Positions 16,576 through 26,081 of a stretch of DNA of 64,000 bases are shown piece after piece. Under the pieces are notes generated by a model that was not told where the DNA came from, did not search any database, and was given only the letters and a program-made list of their open reading frames with translations. The DNA is from Rothia sp. P100 (GTDB lineage: Bacteria > Actinomycetota > Actinomycetes > Actinomycetales > Micrococcaceae): contig NZ_JAMAYG010000002.1 in assembly GCF_023712425.1 (NCBI RefSeq), forward strand, positions 62,001 to 126,000, given 5' to 3'. The position numbers and the translations under genes were made by a program. Within the stretch, counting starts at the first letter, position 1. Each line of letters starts with the position of its first letter.

Positions 16576-17829
16576 GTGGCAGTACACCATCGTGGCGATA
16601 CCACCGCACGCCCCCCTCACCCCATCATCATGCATCTTGATATGGATGCCTTTTTCGTCAACGTCGAGCTTCTGAGTAGACCGGAATTGCGGGGACAGAA
16701 AATCATTGTGGCTCACGATTCCCCGCGGTCGGTCGTGCTTTCGGCTTCCTATGAGGCAAGACGCTACGGGGTAGGCTCAGCCATGCCTCTAGCGCGAGCT
16801 AAACAGATGTGCCCCGGCGCCACCATTGTTGAGCCGTCAGCCCACTACAGGGACTACTCAGCCAGGGTCATGGATATTCTGCGGGACATCACAGACCGTG
16901 TGGAGCAGGTGAGTGTCGATGAAGCCTTTGTTGATTTGACCGGCGTCGTCCGCACGCAGGGGAGCCCTGCCTTCATTGCGCAAAAAGCCAGGGATCGAAT
17001 AGCTGGGGAACTTAACTTACCCAGCTCAGTGGGTATTTCTTCCACTAAATTTATTGCCAAAATGGCGTCAACCGGTAGCAAGCCTAACGGTCTCTGGGTG
17101 GTTCCACCGTCCAGGGTGCAAGAGTTCTTAGATCCCCTCCCCGTGGGCAATCTATGGGGCGTGGGCAAGAAAAGTGAAGCAGCACTGGAGAGTCTTGGCA
17201 TTCACACCGTACAGCAACTCAGGGAATACGAACTTCCCTGGTTGCAGTTAAAATTTGGCCAATCGGCAGGGGCACATCTGTACGCCATGGCACGTGGCGT
17301 GGACCCCCGCCCGGTGGTGACACACCGGGAAGAAAAATCCATGGGCGCTGAGCACACCTTCTCCGTCGATGTCACCGAGTCTGAACATATCTCTCAAGCG
17401 GTCTATCACCTATGCCTTAAGGTGGCTCGCAGACTGCGAACGGCTCACCGGCAAACCCGCACCCTCAGTTTGAAAATCAGGTTCTCTGATTTTGAAACCC
17501 TGGCACGAGCCTGCCCGCTCGACGCCCCAACGTCCTCCGGCAAAGCGATGTACGAGGCGGTGATGAAGCAGCTTCACCAACTAGATTTCCTTGATCCAGC
17601 AGGTGATGCCCCCAGGGCATTTAGGCTCTTAGGAGTCCGTGCCGAGAAATTAGAAGATAGCGGTGCGGGAGTGCAACTTGCGCTCCTTGAAACAAGCCTC
17701 ACGCAGTCGGTGCCTGAAGCGAGTGCACACTGGCTTGAAGCTGAAGAAACTATGGATCGGATTCATGCTAAGTTTGGCTCTAGGGGGCTATTGCCTGCCC
17801 GCTTGTTGCACCCACCCCCAGAGCAATGA
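16576..17829 (+). CDS. dinB: DNA polymerase IV (Y-family)
   Basis: Error-prone translesion polymerase, 417 residues. Motifs: IMHLDMDAFFVNVELL with the first catalytic Asp, the VVLSASYEARRYGVGSAMPLARAKQMCP block, and VSVDEAFVDLTG with the second Asp-Glu pair. HhH elements follow (GVGKKSEAALESLGIHTV), and a little-finger domain begins near EKSMGAEHTFS. No obvious C-terminal beta-clamp motif (QLxLF) is seen; QLALLE near residue 375 is a weak candidate. GTG at 16576 follows GAGGGGAG. A LexA-like palindrome directly upstream suggests induction by DNA damage. Confidence 0.93.
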   Translation: MAVHHRGDTTARPPHPIIMHLDMDAFFVNVELLSRPELRGQKIIVAHDSPRSVVLSASYEARRYGVGSAMPLARAKQMCPGATIVEPSAHYRDYSARVMDILRDITDRVEQVSVDEAFVDLTGVVRTQGSPAFIAQKARDRIAGELNLPSSVGISSTKFIAKMASTGSKPNGLWVVPPSRVQEFLDPLPVGNLWGVGKKSEAALESLGIHTVQQLREYELPWLQLKFGQSAGAHLYAMARGVDPRPVVTHREEKSMGAEHTFSVDVTESEHISQAVYHLCLKVARRLRTAHRQTRTLSLKIRFSDFETLARACPLDAPTSSGKAMYEAVMKQLHQLDFLDPAGDAPRAFRLLGVRAEKLEDSGAGVQLALLETSLTQSVPEASAHWLEAEETMDRIHAKFGSRGLLPARLLHPPPEQ

Positions 17830-17976
17830 CCGTCGGTTACGTAACTTAGCCTGTTTCCTAGTGTCTACTCAGGCTCACCCGCTAAAATAAAGTCACACTC
17901 AGCAAATCCGGTATTGACCTTATGCTTCTTGCATACTTGGTTTAACGGCTAGTTGCCCGCAAACAAGGAGACCCTC

Positions 17977-18372
17977 ATGGCGCTTTCAGAACGTGAACAG
18001 GAACTGCTTTCTCAGCTTGAGAAGCAACTCAGCGATGACCCCGCTTTCACCTCATCAATTCCTGTTGAATCTGAGCCGCAGGTCTTTGGGGCTGGTCCGC
18101 AGGTTTCCTCGCCTCGGAACCTAGCCTTGGGTGCTCTCATTGCGGTAATCGGGCTAGGGGTCATCATTGCAGGTGTGGCGACCAAACTCATTATTGTTGG
18201 GGTACTAGGTTTTCTGATGGCCGCTGGTGGGGTTTATTTCGCAACGCTCAAACCAAAGACACCTGCTGCCGCTGGACAGAAAAGCCCTTCGTCACAGAAA
18301 TCTCCTAAGAGCGGTTTTATGCAAAACCTTGAAAATAAATGGGATGAACGCCAGGAAGGGCCCCGTATCTAA
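17977..18372 (+). CDS. DUF3040 membrane protein
   Basis: A 131-residue protein of the DUF3040 family, widespread in Actinomycetota beside mraZ; function unknown. The N-terminus has the hallmark MALSEREQELLSQLEKQLSDDPAF. Two transmembrane helices (about 48-66 and 69-87) are followed by a Lys/Ser/Pro-rich basic tail. ATG at 17977 has AAGGAG six bases upstream. A strong terminator follows, so it is separate from the dcw operon although its position next to mraZ is conserved. Confidence 0.88.
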   Translation: MALSEREQELLSQLEKQLSDDPAFTSSIPVESEPQVFGAGPQVSSPRNLALGALIAVIGLGVIIAGVATKLIIVGVLGFLMAAGGVYFATLKPKTPAAAGQKSPSSQKSPKSGFMQNLENKWDERQEGPRI

Positions 18373-18423
18373 AAAGGGGCGGGAAATAGCAGCTGACGCC
18401 TGTTCGTGAGCAATTTTTCTCAG

Positions 18424-18464
18424 CGGTGGCGATCTAACTTAGGTTAGATCGCCACCGTTCTTTT
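18424..18464 (+). terminator. intrinsic terminator after the DUF3040 gene
   Basis: Perfect 15-bp stem (18424-18438 with 18443-18457), TTAG loop, then TTCTTTT. It insulates the DUF3040 gene from mraZ. Confidence 0.88.
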
Positions 18465-18522
18465 ACGTCTTCCTTGTGAAAACTCTCAAAATGCTCACGA
18501 AATTGCCCTTTTAGGCATATGT

Positions 18523-18547
18523 GTGGAGTGGAGTGGAGTAAAGTGGA
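18523..18547 (+). promoter_or_regulatory. five tandem pentamers upstream of mraZ, candidate MraZ operator
   Basis: GTGGA occurs at 18523, 18528, 18533 and 18543 with GTAAA at 18538, followed by GGG. The array lies 76 bases before the mraZ start. MraZ proteins studied elsewhere bind short direct repeats (such as TGGGN spaced by five bases) in front of their own operon, so autoregulation is plausible. Confidence 0.55.
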
Positions 18548-18622
18548 GGGAATAGAACAACATGAGTGTAGTTTCGTGTGGGCTGTAGTAACTGAACTCG
18601 GCAAGTAAAGGTGGTGGTGTAT

Positions 18623-19057
18623 GTGTTTCTTGGGACGCACACGCCGCGCTTGGACGTTAAGGGCAGGGTCATTTTGCCGGCGAAATTCCGTGAACAACTT
18701 GAGCCGGGGGTCATTTTGACTCGTGGGCAAGAACGTTGCATCTATGTTTTTACCGTTGCTGAATTTGAGCGTATTCATGAGCAATTACGCAGCGCACCGC
18801 TGTCTTCTAAGCAGGCCAGGGATTATATTCGTGTCTTTCTTTCCGGAGCTTCTGATGAAGCGCTGGACAAGCAAGGCCGCGTTACAATCCCTCAGAATCT
18901 TAGAGAGTACGCGGGTTTGACTCGCGAGCTGACCGTTATCGGCGCAGGATCGCGAGCTGAAATTTGGGATTCAGCTGCCTGGGCAGCATACCTAGAAGCA
19001 CAGGAACAGTCCTTCTCGGAAACAGATGATGACCTGCTACCTGGCATTTTGCTGTAG
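18623..19057 (+). CDS. mraZ: MraZ transcriptional regulator
   Basis: Ring-forming AbrB-fold regulator that controls the dcw cluster. It has 144 residues with two SpoVT/AbrB-like halves: [23 protein letters not shown] at the N-terminus and [23 protein letters not shown] in the second half. Both contain the DxKGR/DKQGR-P motif. The GTG at 18623 gives the usual MFLGTH start and has AAAGGTGG eight bases upstream; the frame is open a few codons further up. It heads the division and cell-wall operon. Confidence 0.94.
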   Translation: MFLGTHTPRLDVKGRVILPAKFREQLEPGVILTRGQERCIYVFTVAEFERIHEQLRSAPLSSKQARDYIRVFLSGASDEALDKQGRVTIPQNLREYAGLTRELTVIGAGSRAEIWDSAAWAAYLEAQEQSFSETDDDLLPGILL

Positions 19058-19098
19058 CAAAAAAACTATGAACCTAGAAACAGCTAAGGAGTGAGACA

Positions 19099-20094
19099 GT
19101 GACCGAGGCGCATTACCCTCAGACTGGCAAAGATGCCAAGGACAGGCACGTACCGGTCATGCTGGACCGATGCCTTGATTTGTTGGCGCCGGCTATTTCT
19201 CGCCCTCAGGCTGTGGTGATTGATGGAACCCTGGGTATGGGGGGCCACTCTGAAGCTATGTTAGATCGCTTCCCCGACCTGACCCTCATCGGTATTGACC
19301 GTGATTTGATGGCACATCAGCTGGCAGGCGAGCGCCTCCAGCGTTTTGGTGACCGTTTTATCCCGGTCCACGCTGTCTATGATGAGATCCCTCGGGCGAT
19401 GGCAGAAGCCGGTGTGACCGAGGTAGACGGCGTTTTGTTTGACCTAGGGGTGTCCTCCATGCAATTGGACGAGCGTGAAAGAGGCTTCGCCTACTCTTAC
19501 GATGCCCCCCTTGATATGCGTATGGACAGCACTGAAGAACTCACTGCGGCTGCTGTAGTTAACGAGTACGAAGAATTTGAGCTTCGCCGCATCATTCGCC
19601 AGTGGGGTGAAGAAAAATTCGCTTCTCGCATTGCGCAGAAAATTGTGGCCGCGCGAGTAACTAAGCCCTTTGAGACGACCGGTGAACTGGTCAAAGTGAT
19701 ACAGCAGGCTGTTCCTGTGGCTGCCCAGCGTAAGGGTGGGCACCCGGCTAAGCGCACCTTTCAGGCTCTGCGTATCGAGGTAAACCATGAGCTGGATGCC
19801 CTCGAACGGGCTATTCCCGAAGCTATTTTGGCCCTCAACCTGGGCGGGCGGTGTGTGGCTATGAGCTACCACAGCCTCGAAGATAAAATCGTTAAGAGAG
19901 CCTTTACCGCAAGAGCCACCTCAAGTGCTCCTAAGGGTTTCCCGGTAGAACTTGAAGAGCACAAGCCGGAGCTCAAAATTATTACTCGCGGTGCTGAACC
20001 ACCTACAGAGAGCGAAATTGAAGAGAACTCGCGTGCAGCTTCTGCCAAGCTACGTGCAGTTGAGAAAATTAAAGTGACAAAGGCACCCCGATGA
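19099..20094 (+). CDS. rsmH: 16S rRNA m4C1402 methyltransferase
   Basis: SAM-dependent N4-methylation of C1402 in 16S rRNA. It has 331 residues. The SAM-binding motif is [17 protein letters not shown]; further motifs are [32 protein letters not shown] and the late [24 protein letters not shown] at 19099 has AAGGAG eight bases upstream. It overlaps ftsL by four bases (ATGA), which suggests translational coupling. Confidence 0.95.
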   Translation: MTEAHYPQTGKDAKDRHVPVMLDRCLDLLAPAISRPQAVVIDGTLGMGGHSEAMLDRFPDLTLIGIDRDLMAHQLAGERLQRFGDRFIPVHAVYDEIPRAMAEAGVTEVDGVLFDLGVSSMQLDERERGFAYSYDAPLDMRMDSTEELTAAAVVNEYEEFELRRIIRQWGEEKFASRIAQKIVAARVTKPFETTGELVKVIQQAVPVAAQRKGGHPAKRTFQALRIEVNHELDALERAIPEAILALNLGGRCVAMSYHSLEDKIVKRAFTARATSSAPKGFPVELEEHKPELKIITRGAEPPTESEIEENSRAASAKLRAVEKIKVTKAPR

Positions 20095-20756
20095 GCGCCG
20101 AACCCAGATTCCCCACCACAGCAGACGATGCTAGGGCTAGCAGACCACACCTGTCCGTCGTCCCTGATCAGCGACCTGAGCCAGGCAAAGAACAGCGCAG
20201 GCCGCTTTCGCGTGCTCTGGCTACCCGTAGCCAGTCCAACCGATGGAGGGTTTTTCTGGGCTTGGGAGCTATGCTCTTAGCTTTGCTGATTGTATTGGGG
20301 TTGAGCATCACCATGGCCTCTCGCCAGTATGACCTCGTTGAATTGCGTGCTACCGAGCAGGCTCTTTCACAGCAGAATGAAGCCTTAGCTCAAGAAATTG
20401 AGTTTCATCAGGCACCCCAGGACCTGGCCATTCGCGCAAGTCAGCTGGGCATGGTCACTTCACCTAGCAGAGCAACTATTAACCTTTCAACCGGTGAGAT
20501 TTCCGGTGTTCCTATGGCTGCGCAGGAGCCTTCAGAGGCAACCGATAACCTTATTGCACCTCCGGCACTTGCTGACACGCAGGCTTACGAAGAAGCCAGT
20601 ATTCGTGCTGAGGAAGAGCGTAAAAAGAAGGAAGCAGAAGCTAAGGAGGTAGAAGCTAAGGAGACTGAAGCTAAGGCTTCAGCGAGTGCCACGGCTAGCG
20701 CCTCTGCAGCTCCTACATCATCGGCTCAGCCAACACAGGCACCCGCCGACCGCTAA
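20091..20756 (+). CDS. ftsL: cell division protein FtsL
   Basis: Bitopic divisome protein that works with FtsQ and DivIC and activates FtsWI. The 221 residues comprise a ~65-residue cytoplasmic, Arg-rich N-terminus, one transmembrane segment (about 55-76) and a periplasmic-side coiled coil ([20 protein letters not shown]). An unusual tail of Glu/Lys/Ala repeats and Ala/Ser/Thr follows. Three 15-bp tandem units (20637-20681) encode the EAK repeats from residue 183. Assignment rests on position between rsmH and ftsI plus topology; FtsL is poorly conserved. The tail makes it longer than most family members. Confidence 0.85.
   Translation: MSAEPRFPTTADDARASRPHLSVVPDQRPEPGKEQRRPLSRALATRSQSNRWRVFLGLGAMLLALLIVLGLSITMASRQYDLVELRATEQALSQQNEALAQEIEFHQAPQDLAIRASQLGMVTSPSRATINLSTGEISGVPMAAQEPSEATDNLIAPPALADTQAYEEASIRAEEERKKKEAEAKEVEAKETEAKASASATASASAAPTSSAQPTQAPADR
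20637..20681 (+). repeat. three 15-bp tandem repeats within ftsL
   Basis: GAAGCTAAGG begins each unit at 20637, 20652 and 20667. The units are in frame (five codons each) and encode [15 protein letters not shown]. The copy number could vary between strains by slippage without breaking the frame. Confidence 0.75.
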
Positions 20757-20842
20757 GAAGGTAAGGCACTTTTTTGCCTTAAGTCTGCTTGGAGCGTTCC
20801 GTTCCAGCGCTTCAACCACCGCACGAGCATGAAGGGGAACCT

Positions 20843-22693
20843 ATGAGCGGTAAGAACAGCCAAGACCCCATCGGGTCTATCAAGCGTACCGTGGGTAGAC
20901 GTGGGTTTCTCACCGGGACTGTGGCAACCGGAGGTCTTGCTCTTTTAGGAGTGAGGTTGGCTTATCTGCAGGGGCTTGATCCGAATGGCTTGGCTGATGA
21001 GGCTCGCGAGAAGCGCATGCGTGAGCTCACGGTCCCCGCTCTACGCGGTGAGATTCTTGATATCAACGGGCATGTTATGGCCCGCAGCGTACAGCGCTAT
21101 AACATCACGGTTGACCAAAGTGCCGTCGGCCCTTTTCGTCGCTACCAAGAGGGTAGCGACGAAGCAGTGGAGATGAGCCCCACCGAGCTAGTGTACGAGC
21201 TTGCCGACATCCTTCAAATGAGCGATACCGACGTTAAGAACGCTCTCGATGGTGATCTTAAGTACCGGATTATCAAGCAAAACGTAACTCCGGCTGTCTA
21301 CAACAAGGTCCAGGCTCTGGGCGCGCCCTTTATCTACGGTGAGATTCTCTCTGACCGTAAGTACCCCAATGGTGAGGTCGCGGGGTCGGTCGTTGGCCGA
21401 TTCAGCATCATTGAAGAGCCGGTTGCCCCCGATAGCACAGAAACCCGCACCCGTAACAACTCGGTGGGTATCGAACGCACCATGCACGAGCACCTGGCGG
21501 GTAGCGATGGTAAGCGTATCTATGAGATTTCAGCCGACGGTGTTCGCATCCCTATCGGTGATGAGCAGATGACCCCAGCGGTAGACGGCAAGAACGTTCG
21601 ACTGACGATTAATCAGGACATTCAGTATTTTGCCCAGCAGGTTGTCAAAGCGCGTGCCAAAGAGCTGAAGGCTGAGTGGGGAACAGCTATCGTCATGGAC
21701 GTGCGCGATGGCTCCTTGCTGGCTCTAGCAGATTCCTCAACCATGGACCCAGGTGCCGAGCGTTTTGAGTTGGCTGATATGAATTCCCGCGCTCTGAGCC
21801 AGGTCTTTGAACCCGGTTCCACTGAGAAAATTCTGACCACCGCCGCGGTCTTCGAAGAGGGGCTAGCTGAGCCTGAAACGGTTTATGACGTGCCAGCTCA
21901 GCTAGAAATCGAAGGGCAGACCATCACTGACGCCTTTACCCACCCCGCCCAGAAGCGCACCGTTGCAGGTATCATCGCTAACTCGATGAATACCGGAACA
22001 GTCATGATGGGTAGCGAACTCAGCCGCGAGCAGCGGTACAACTGGCTCAAAAAATTTGGTATGGGTGAGTACACCGGCGTTGAACTAACCGGTGAGTCGC
22101 AGGGGCTCGTTGCTGACTGGCGAGAATGGGATATCCGCCAGCAGTACACGGTTCTCTTTGGTCAGGGCTTGGCACAAAGTGCGCTTCAAACCTCCCTTAT
22201 TTTCCAGACGGTCGCTAACAAAGGGATCAAACTTAAGCCCCGAATTATTGATGCCATCATTGATACCGACGGCACCGAAGAAGTGCTTCCTGTAGCTGAA
22301 GGGCAGCGGGTAATTAGTGAAGAGACGGCGCGCAAGACCCTACAGGTCATGGAAGCTGTGGTCTATCAGGGCGGTGCTGAAGCAGCCCAGGTTGAAGGCT
22401 ACAGGGTGGCAGGTAAGACCGGTACCGCTGAAAACGTAGGGGAAGGCTCTGCAGTCTATGACGGGTGGACCACATCCTTTGTTGGTGTTGCCCCCACCGA
22501 AAACCCTCGCTTCTTGGTGTCTGTTACCATGCATCGACCTAAAACTACGGCTTCTGCAGTTGGTCTTGCCGGCACAACGGCACAGTTCTCCCAAATCATG
22601 GAGAAAGTGCTGCATACCTATAAGGTGCCTCGATCGACCAGTGAACCTACTGAAACTCCCAAGTTTGCTGAGGGTCACGATGAAACCGGCTAA
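20843..22693 (+). CDS. ftsI: septal peptidoglycan transpeptidase (PBP2b/FtsI)
   Basis: Class B penicillin-binding protein that crosslinks septal peptidoglycan as FtsW's partner. It has 616 residues. ATG at 20843 is five bases after AAGGGG. The short cytoplasmic N-terminus contains Arg19-Arg20-Gly-Phe-Leu directly before the single transmembrane segment, which resembles a twin-arginine motif. A dimerisation domain follows (LTVPALRGEILDINGHVMA). The transpeptidase motifs are all present: Ser326-Thr-Glu-Lys, Ser381-Met-Asn and Lys525-Thr-Gly. No PASTA domain. It lies 86 bp after ftsL in the dcw operon. Confidence 0.94.
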   Translation: MSGKNSQDPIGSIKRTVGRRGFLTGTVATGGLALLGVRLAYLQGLDPNGLADEAREKRMRELTVPALRGEILDINGHVMARSVQRYNITVDQSAVGPFRRYQEGSDEAVEMSPTELVYELADILQMSDTDVKNALDGDLKYRIIKQNVTPAVYNKVQALGAPFIYGEILSDRKYPNGEVAGSVVGRFSIIEEPVAPDSTETRTRNNSVGIERTMHEHLAGSDGKRIYEISADGVRIPIGDEQMTPAVDGKNVRLTINQDIQYFAQQVVKARAKELKAEWGTAIVMDVRDGSLLALADSSTMDPGAERFELADMNSRALSQVFEPGSTEKILTTAAVFEEGLAEPETVYDVPAQLEIEGQTITDAFTHPAQKRTVAGIIANSMNTGTVMMGSELSREQRYNWLKKFGMGEYTGVELTGESQGLVADWREWDIRQQYTVLFGQGLAQSALQTSLIFQTVANKGIKLKPRIIDAIIDTDGTEEVLPVAEGQRVISEETARKTLQVMEAVVYQGGAEAAQVEGYRVAGKTGTAENVGEGSAVYDGWTTSFVGVAPTENPRFLVSVTMHRPKTTASAVGLAGTTAQFSQIMEKVLHTYKVPRSTSEPTETPKFAEGHDETG

Positions 22694-22768
22694 AGTAGAC
22701 CGTGTTGAAGAACAGTTTTGAACGCCAGGCGGGCACTTCCGCTCTTACTGCTAACGGAGGGTGAACCA

Positions 22769-24454
22769 ATGACCGAGAAGAAGAACCTCGTAGGTAATGC
22801 TCAAACCCTGCGCCCTGCGCAGGTCGCTGGTTGCACCCCTGCACAGGTGGTGCAGTGGTTGGCAGAGCAAGATCTCACCGCCCGTGAACTACAAGGCACT
22901 CGCGTCATAACCGGCCTCACTATGGACTCCCGAGAAGTTCAAGAGGGCGATCTCTACGTTGCACTGGGTGGGGCGAAAGCACACGGAGCTTCCTTTGTTG
23001 AAGCTGCCCTGAAGCTGGACGCCTCGGCGCTGCTGACGGATGCTGAAGGGCTAGAAATCGCGCAAGCCAGCACTGATATACCCGATAACTTCGGCATTAT
23101 CATCTGTGAAGGCCTGCGCCGGGCAGTGGGGCCTCTGTCAGCGCGCATCTATAATTCTCAGCCTGATGACGGTAGCGCGCCCCGGCTCTTTGCCATGACA
23201 GGTACCAACGGTAAAACAACCTCCACCTACATGATTAATTCCATCATGAAGGCGCTGGACCACACGACCGGTCTGATCGGTACCATCGAGATTCTCGCCG
23301 GTGGGCAAGCTATTCCCTCAAAACTCACCACCCCCGAATCGCCCCACGTCCACTCCCTGATTGCACTCATGCGTGAGCAAAACATCACCGCAGCCGCGAT
23401 GGAGGTTTCCTCGCATGCGCTGGATTACCGCAGGGTTGATGGGATCCGCTATGACATTTCAGGCTTTACCAATTTGACGCAGGATCACCTTGATCAGCAC
23501 GGAACCATGCAGAGCTACTTTGAGTCTAAGGCAGAGCTCTTCACTCCTCAGCGCTCCCGCCGCGCCGTCATTACCGTTGACGATGAATGGGGCGAAAAAA
23601 TGGCGCGGGGCGCCGCTGATGCGATGGGGGCAGAAAACGTTGTCCGCCTGACAACAGCTCACGGAGCCGGTCTGACTGCTCTGCCTGCTCATTGCGGGGC
23701 AGGGGACTGGGCACTGGTGGACGTCGCCCGGCATGGTATCGGGCATACCTTCACGGTGCAGCGCGGTGATGGCACTATGCTGACCACATCAACCCAGCTA
23801 CCTGCTGACTTCAACGTCTCCAACGCTGCCCTGGCAGCAGTCATGGTTTATGAGAGTGCCAGTGATGGTGCAGAGCGCGAACTCATCAAAAAAGTTTTGG
23901 CTGACCCAGCAACACTCACTCCCGTAGTCCCCGGTCGCATGCAGCTAATTTCCACGGCGCCCACTGCTCTGGTCGATTTCGCCCATAATCCCGACGCTCT
24001 CAAGCGGGCTTTGGAGGCCATTGAACCTGCTAGCTCTGAGGGCAAAATTATTATCGTCTTTGGAGCCACCGGTGAAAGGGATCAGACCAAGCGCCCCATC
24101 ATGGGTGAGATTGCAGCCAGCTACGCAGATATTGTGGTGGTTACCGATGATGACCCACACGGTGAGGCGGCAGCCCCCATCCGCGAAGCTATAGTGGCCG
24201 GCGCCCTAGCAGCAGTTGAAGGCGGGGCTAGGGCTCGCCAGGTTCTTAACCTTGAGCCTCGCTCTCATGCAATTGCCGAAGCAATCAACCTGGCAGGCCC
24301 TGCCGATTCCATTCTGATTGCAGGGCGAGGGCACGAAGTGGCCCAGGATGTAGCAGGCACCGATATTGAACTTGATGACAGGGTTGAGACTGCAAAAGCA
24401 CTAGAAGAAGCCGGTTTTGTCGTGCTTGAAGCCTACTCAACCGAGCGAAAGTAA
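22769..24454 (+). CDS. murE: UDP-MurNAc-tripeptide synthetase, probably L-lysine-adding
   Basis: Cytoplasmic Mur ligase that adds the third amino acid to UDP-MurNAc-L-Ala-D-Glu. It has 561 residues. The ATP loop is MTGTNGKTTSTYMI (Gly145 to Thr151); substrate segments include TTPESPHVHSL and AMEVSSHALDYRRVDG. The position that reads DNPR in diaminopimelate-adding enzymes reads Asp461-Asp462-Pro463-His464. The arginine that contacts the DAP carboxylate is therefore missing, which fits L-lysine, the third residue in Micrococcaceae. ATG at 22769 lies eight bases after GGAGG; the frame is open a little further up. It is followed after 16 bp by murF. Confidence 0.93.
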   Translation: MTEKKNLVGNAQTLRPAQVAGCTPAQVVQWLAEQDLTARELQGTRVITGLTMDSREVQEGDLYVALGGAKAHGASFVEAALKLDASALLTDAEGLEIAQASTDIPDNFGIIICEGLRRAVGPLSARIYNSQPDDGSAPRLFAMTGTNGKTTSTYMINSIMKALDHTTGLIGTIEILAGGQAIPSKLTTPESPHVHSLIALMREQNITAAAMEVSSHALDYRRVDGIRYDISGFTNLTQDHLDQHGTMQSYFESKAELFTPQRSRRAVITVDDEWGEKMARGAADAMGAENVVRLTTAHGAGLTALPAHCGAGDWALVDVARHGIGHTFTVQRGDGTMLTTSTQLPADFNVSNAALAAVMVYESASDGAERELIKKVLADPATLTPVVPGRMQLISTAPTALVDFAHNPDALKRALEAIEPASSEGKIIIVFGATGERDQTKRPIMGEIAASYADIVVVTDDDPHGEAAAPIREAIVAGALAAVEGGARARQVLNLEPRSHAIAEAINLAGPADSILIAGRGHEVAQDVAGTDIELDDRVETAKALEEAGFVVLEAYSTERK

Positions 24455-24470
24455 AGCTAAAGGTAAACCT

Positions 24471-26060
24471 ATGATTGAACTTTCAGCCCAAGAGATTTCT
24501 GAGGCAGTTGCAGGTACCCTACTCGGTGCTGCTACTGTAGCTGCGGACACCATTACCTGCACCTCGGCCACGACCGACTCGCGAGAGGCGAGCGCCAAGA
24601 CTCTCTTCATGGCCAAGCCCGGTGAAGTAACCGACGGGCACCACTACCTGCATCAAGCTTTCACCGCTGGAGCTACGCTGGCTCTAGTTGAACGTGAAGT
24701 GACCGCTGACAGCGGGGAGCTTTACCCCTCGGTCTTAGTAGACGACGTAGTCTTAGCCATGGGACGCCTCGCTGCTTACATCGTGAAGCGGCTGCGCGCT
24801 CGCGGAGAAATCACCGTGGTGGGTATTACCGGTTCAGCCGGTAAAACCACAACCAAAGATCTACTAGCCAGCATTTTTGGCGCCAAAGGTAAGACCGTCG
24901 CTCCCGTGGGGTCCTTCAACGGAGAAGTGGGCGTGCCCCTAACCGTCTTCAGGGCTGAGGAAGATACCCGTTACCTAGTCATCGAGATGGGGGCCGATCA
25001 TGTGGGGAACATCAAATACCTCACCGATATGATCCAACCTGACTACGGCGTAGTGCTTAAAGTGGGCACAGCCCACGCTGGGGAGTTTGGCGGCGTCGAT
25101 AATATCGAAGCAACTAAGGGCGAAATGGCAGAAGGTGTCCTTTCTGGCCTAGGACTTAATATCGACGACTACCGCGTGCGCCGCATGATTAACCGCGCGT
25201 CCGTACCCGTGACCTACTTCGGTGTAGAGGGGCAGGAAGCCGAGGTGACTACCAGCGTCAACCCGGGTGTCGAAGAAAAACGCATTGTGGCTGAAAATCT
25301 CACTACCGATGATGCCGGCTGCCCGCTCTTTACCCTGGTCTTTCCCTACGGTGAACGTGCCGAGATTCAGTCAAAGCTGATCGGTGAGCACCATGTCTAC
25401 AACCTCCTTGCTGCAGCAACCGTGGCCTATAACTGCGGCGTTTTACCCGAGGAGATTGCTAAGGCAATGAACAGTGCGCAAGCTACCTCCAAATGGCGCA
25501 TGCAGCGTACTGACCGTTCAGACGGCGTTACCATCATCAACGATGCCTATAACGCAAACCCGGAGTCCATGACCGCTGCTCTGCAAACTCTAGCCCAACT
25601 AGGGCGACTGCCCTCGACCAACCGCACCTGGGCTGTTTTGGGTGCCATGCTAGAGCTGGGGGAGCGTTCCCTCTTTGAGCATGATCGTATTGGTCAGCTC
25701 GCGGTTCGTATGAATATCTCAAAGCTTATCGCTGTAGGTGATGTTGCTAAACCCATCTACAACACGGCCCACCTTGAAGGTTCATGGGGTAATGAGGCAA
25801 CCTGGGTAGCTACCCCCGAAGAGGCTTTCTCACTGCTTCACGGTGAGGTTCAGCCTGGGGATATCGTCCTCTTCAAGTCATCCAACGGTGCTGGCTTAGG
25901 GGCGCTGGGCCAGCGTGTCGCTGACTTCGAAGGCGACCTAACCCTCACCGATGAGACAACCGCCGCATCTTGGTTGAGCGCAGGTGACTTTGTGGGCACG
26001 CTAGACTCATTCAATGGTGAAGAAACTGACTCATCACCTTCAACTTCTACACACTCATAA
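24471..26060 (+). CDS. murF: UDP-MurNAc-tripeptide D-alanyl-D-alanine ligase
   Basis: Adds D-Ala-D-Ala to complete the UDP-MurNAc-pentapeptide. It has 529 residues. Mur ligase motifs: ATP loop GITGSAGKTTTKDLLA, the EMGADHVGNIKYL segment, and DAYNANPESMTAALQTLA in the C-terminal domain. ATG at 24471 follows AAAGGT by five bases. A Ser/Thr-rich tail of about 25 residues exceeds the core. It sits between murE and mraY. Confidence 0.95.
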   Translation: MIELSAQEISEAVAGTLLGAATVAADTITCTSATTDSREASAKTLFMAKPGEVTDGHHYLHQAFTAGATLALVEREVTADSGELYPSVLVDDVVLAMGRLAAYIVKRLRARGEITVVGITGSAGKTTTKDLLASIFGAKGKTVAPVGSFNGEVGVPLTVFRAEEDTRYLVIEMGADHVGNIKYLTDMIQPDYGVVLKVGTAHAGEFGGVDNIEATKGEMAEGVLSGLGLNIDDYRVRRMINRASVPVTYFGVEGQEAEVTTSVNPGVEEKRIVAENLTTDDAGCPLFTLVFPYGERAEIQSKLIGEHHVYNLLAAATVAYNCGVLPEEIAKAMNSAQATSKWRMQRTDRSDGVTIINDAYNANPESMTAALQTLAQLGRLPSTNRTWAVLGAMLELGERSLFEHDRIGQLAVRMNISKLIAVGDVAKPIYNTAHLEGSWGNEATWVATPEEAFSLLHGEVQPGDIVLFKSSNGAGLGALGQRVADFEGDLTLTDETTAASWLSAGDFVGTLDSFNGEETDSSPSTSTHS

Positions 26061-26081
26061 CCGGGAAGAAACAGACTCCGT

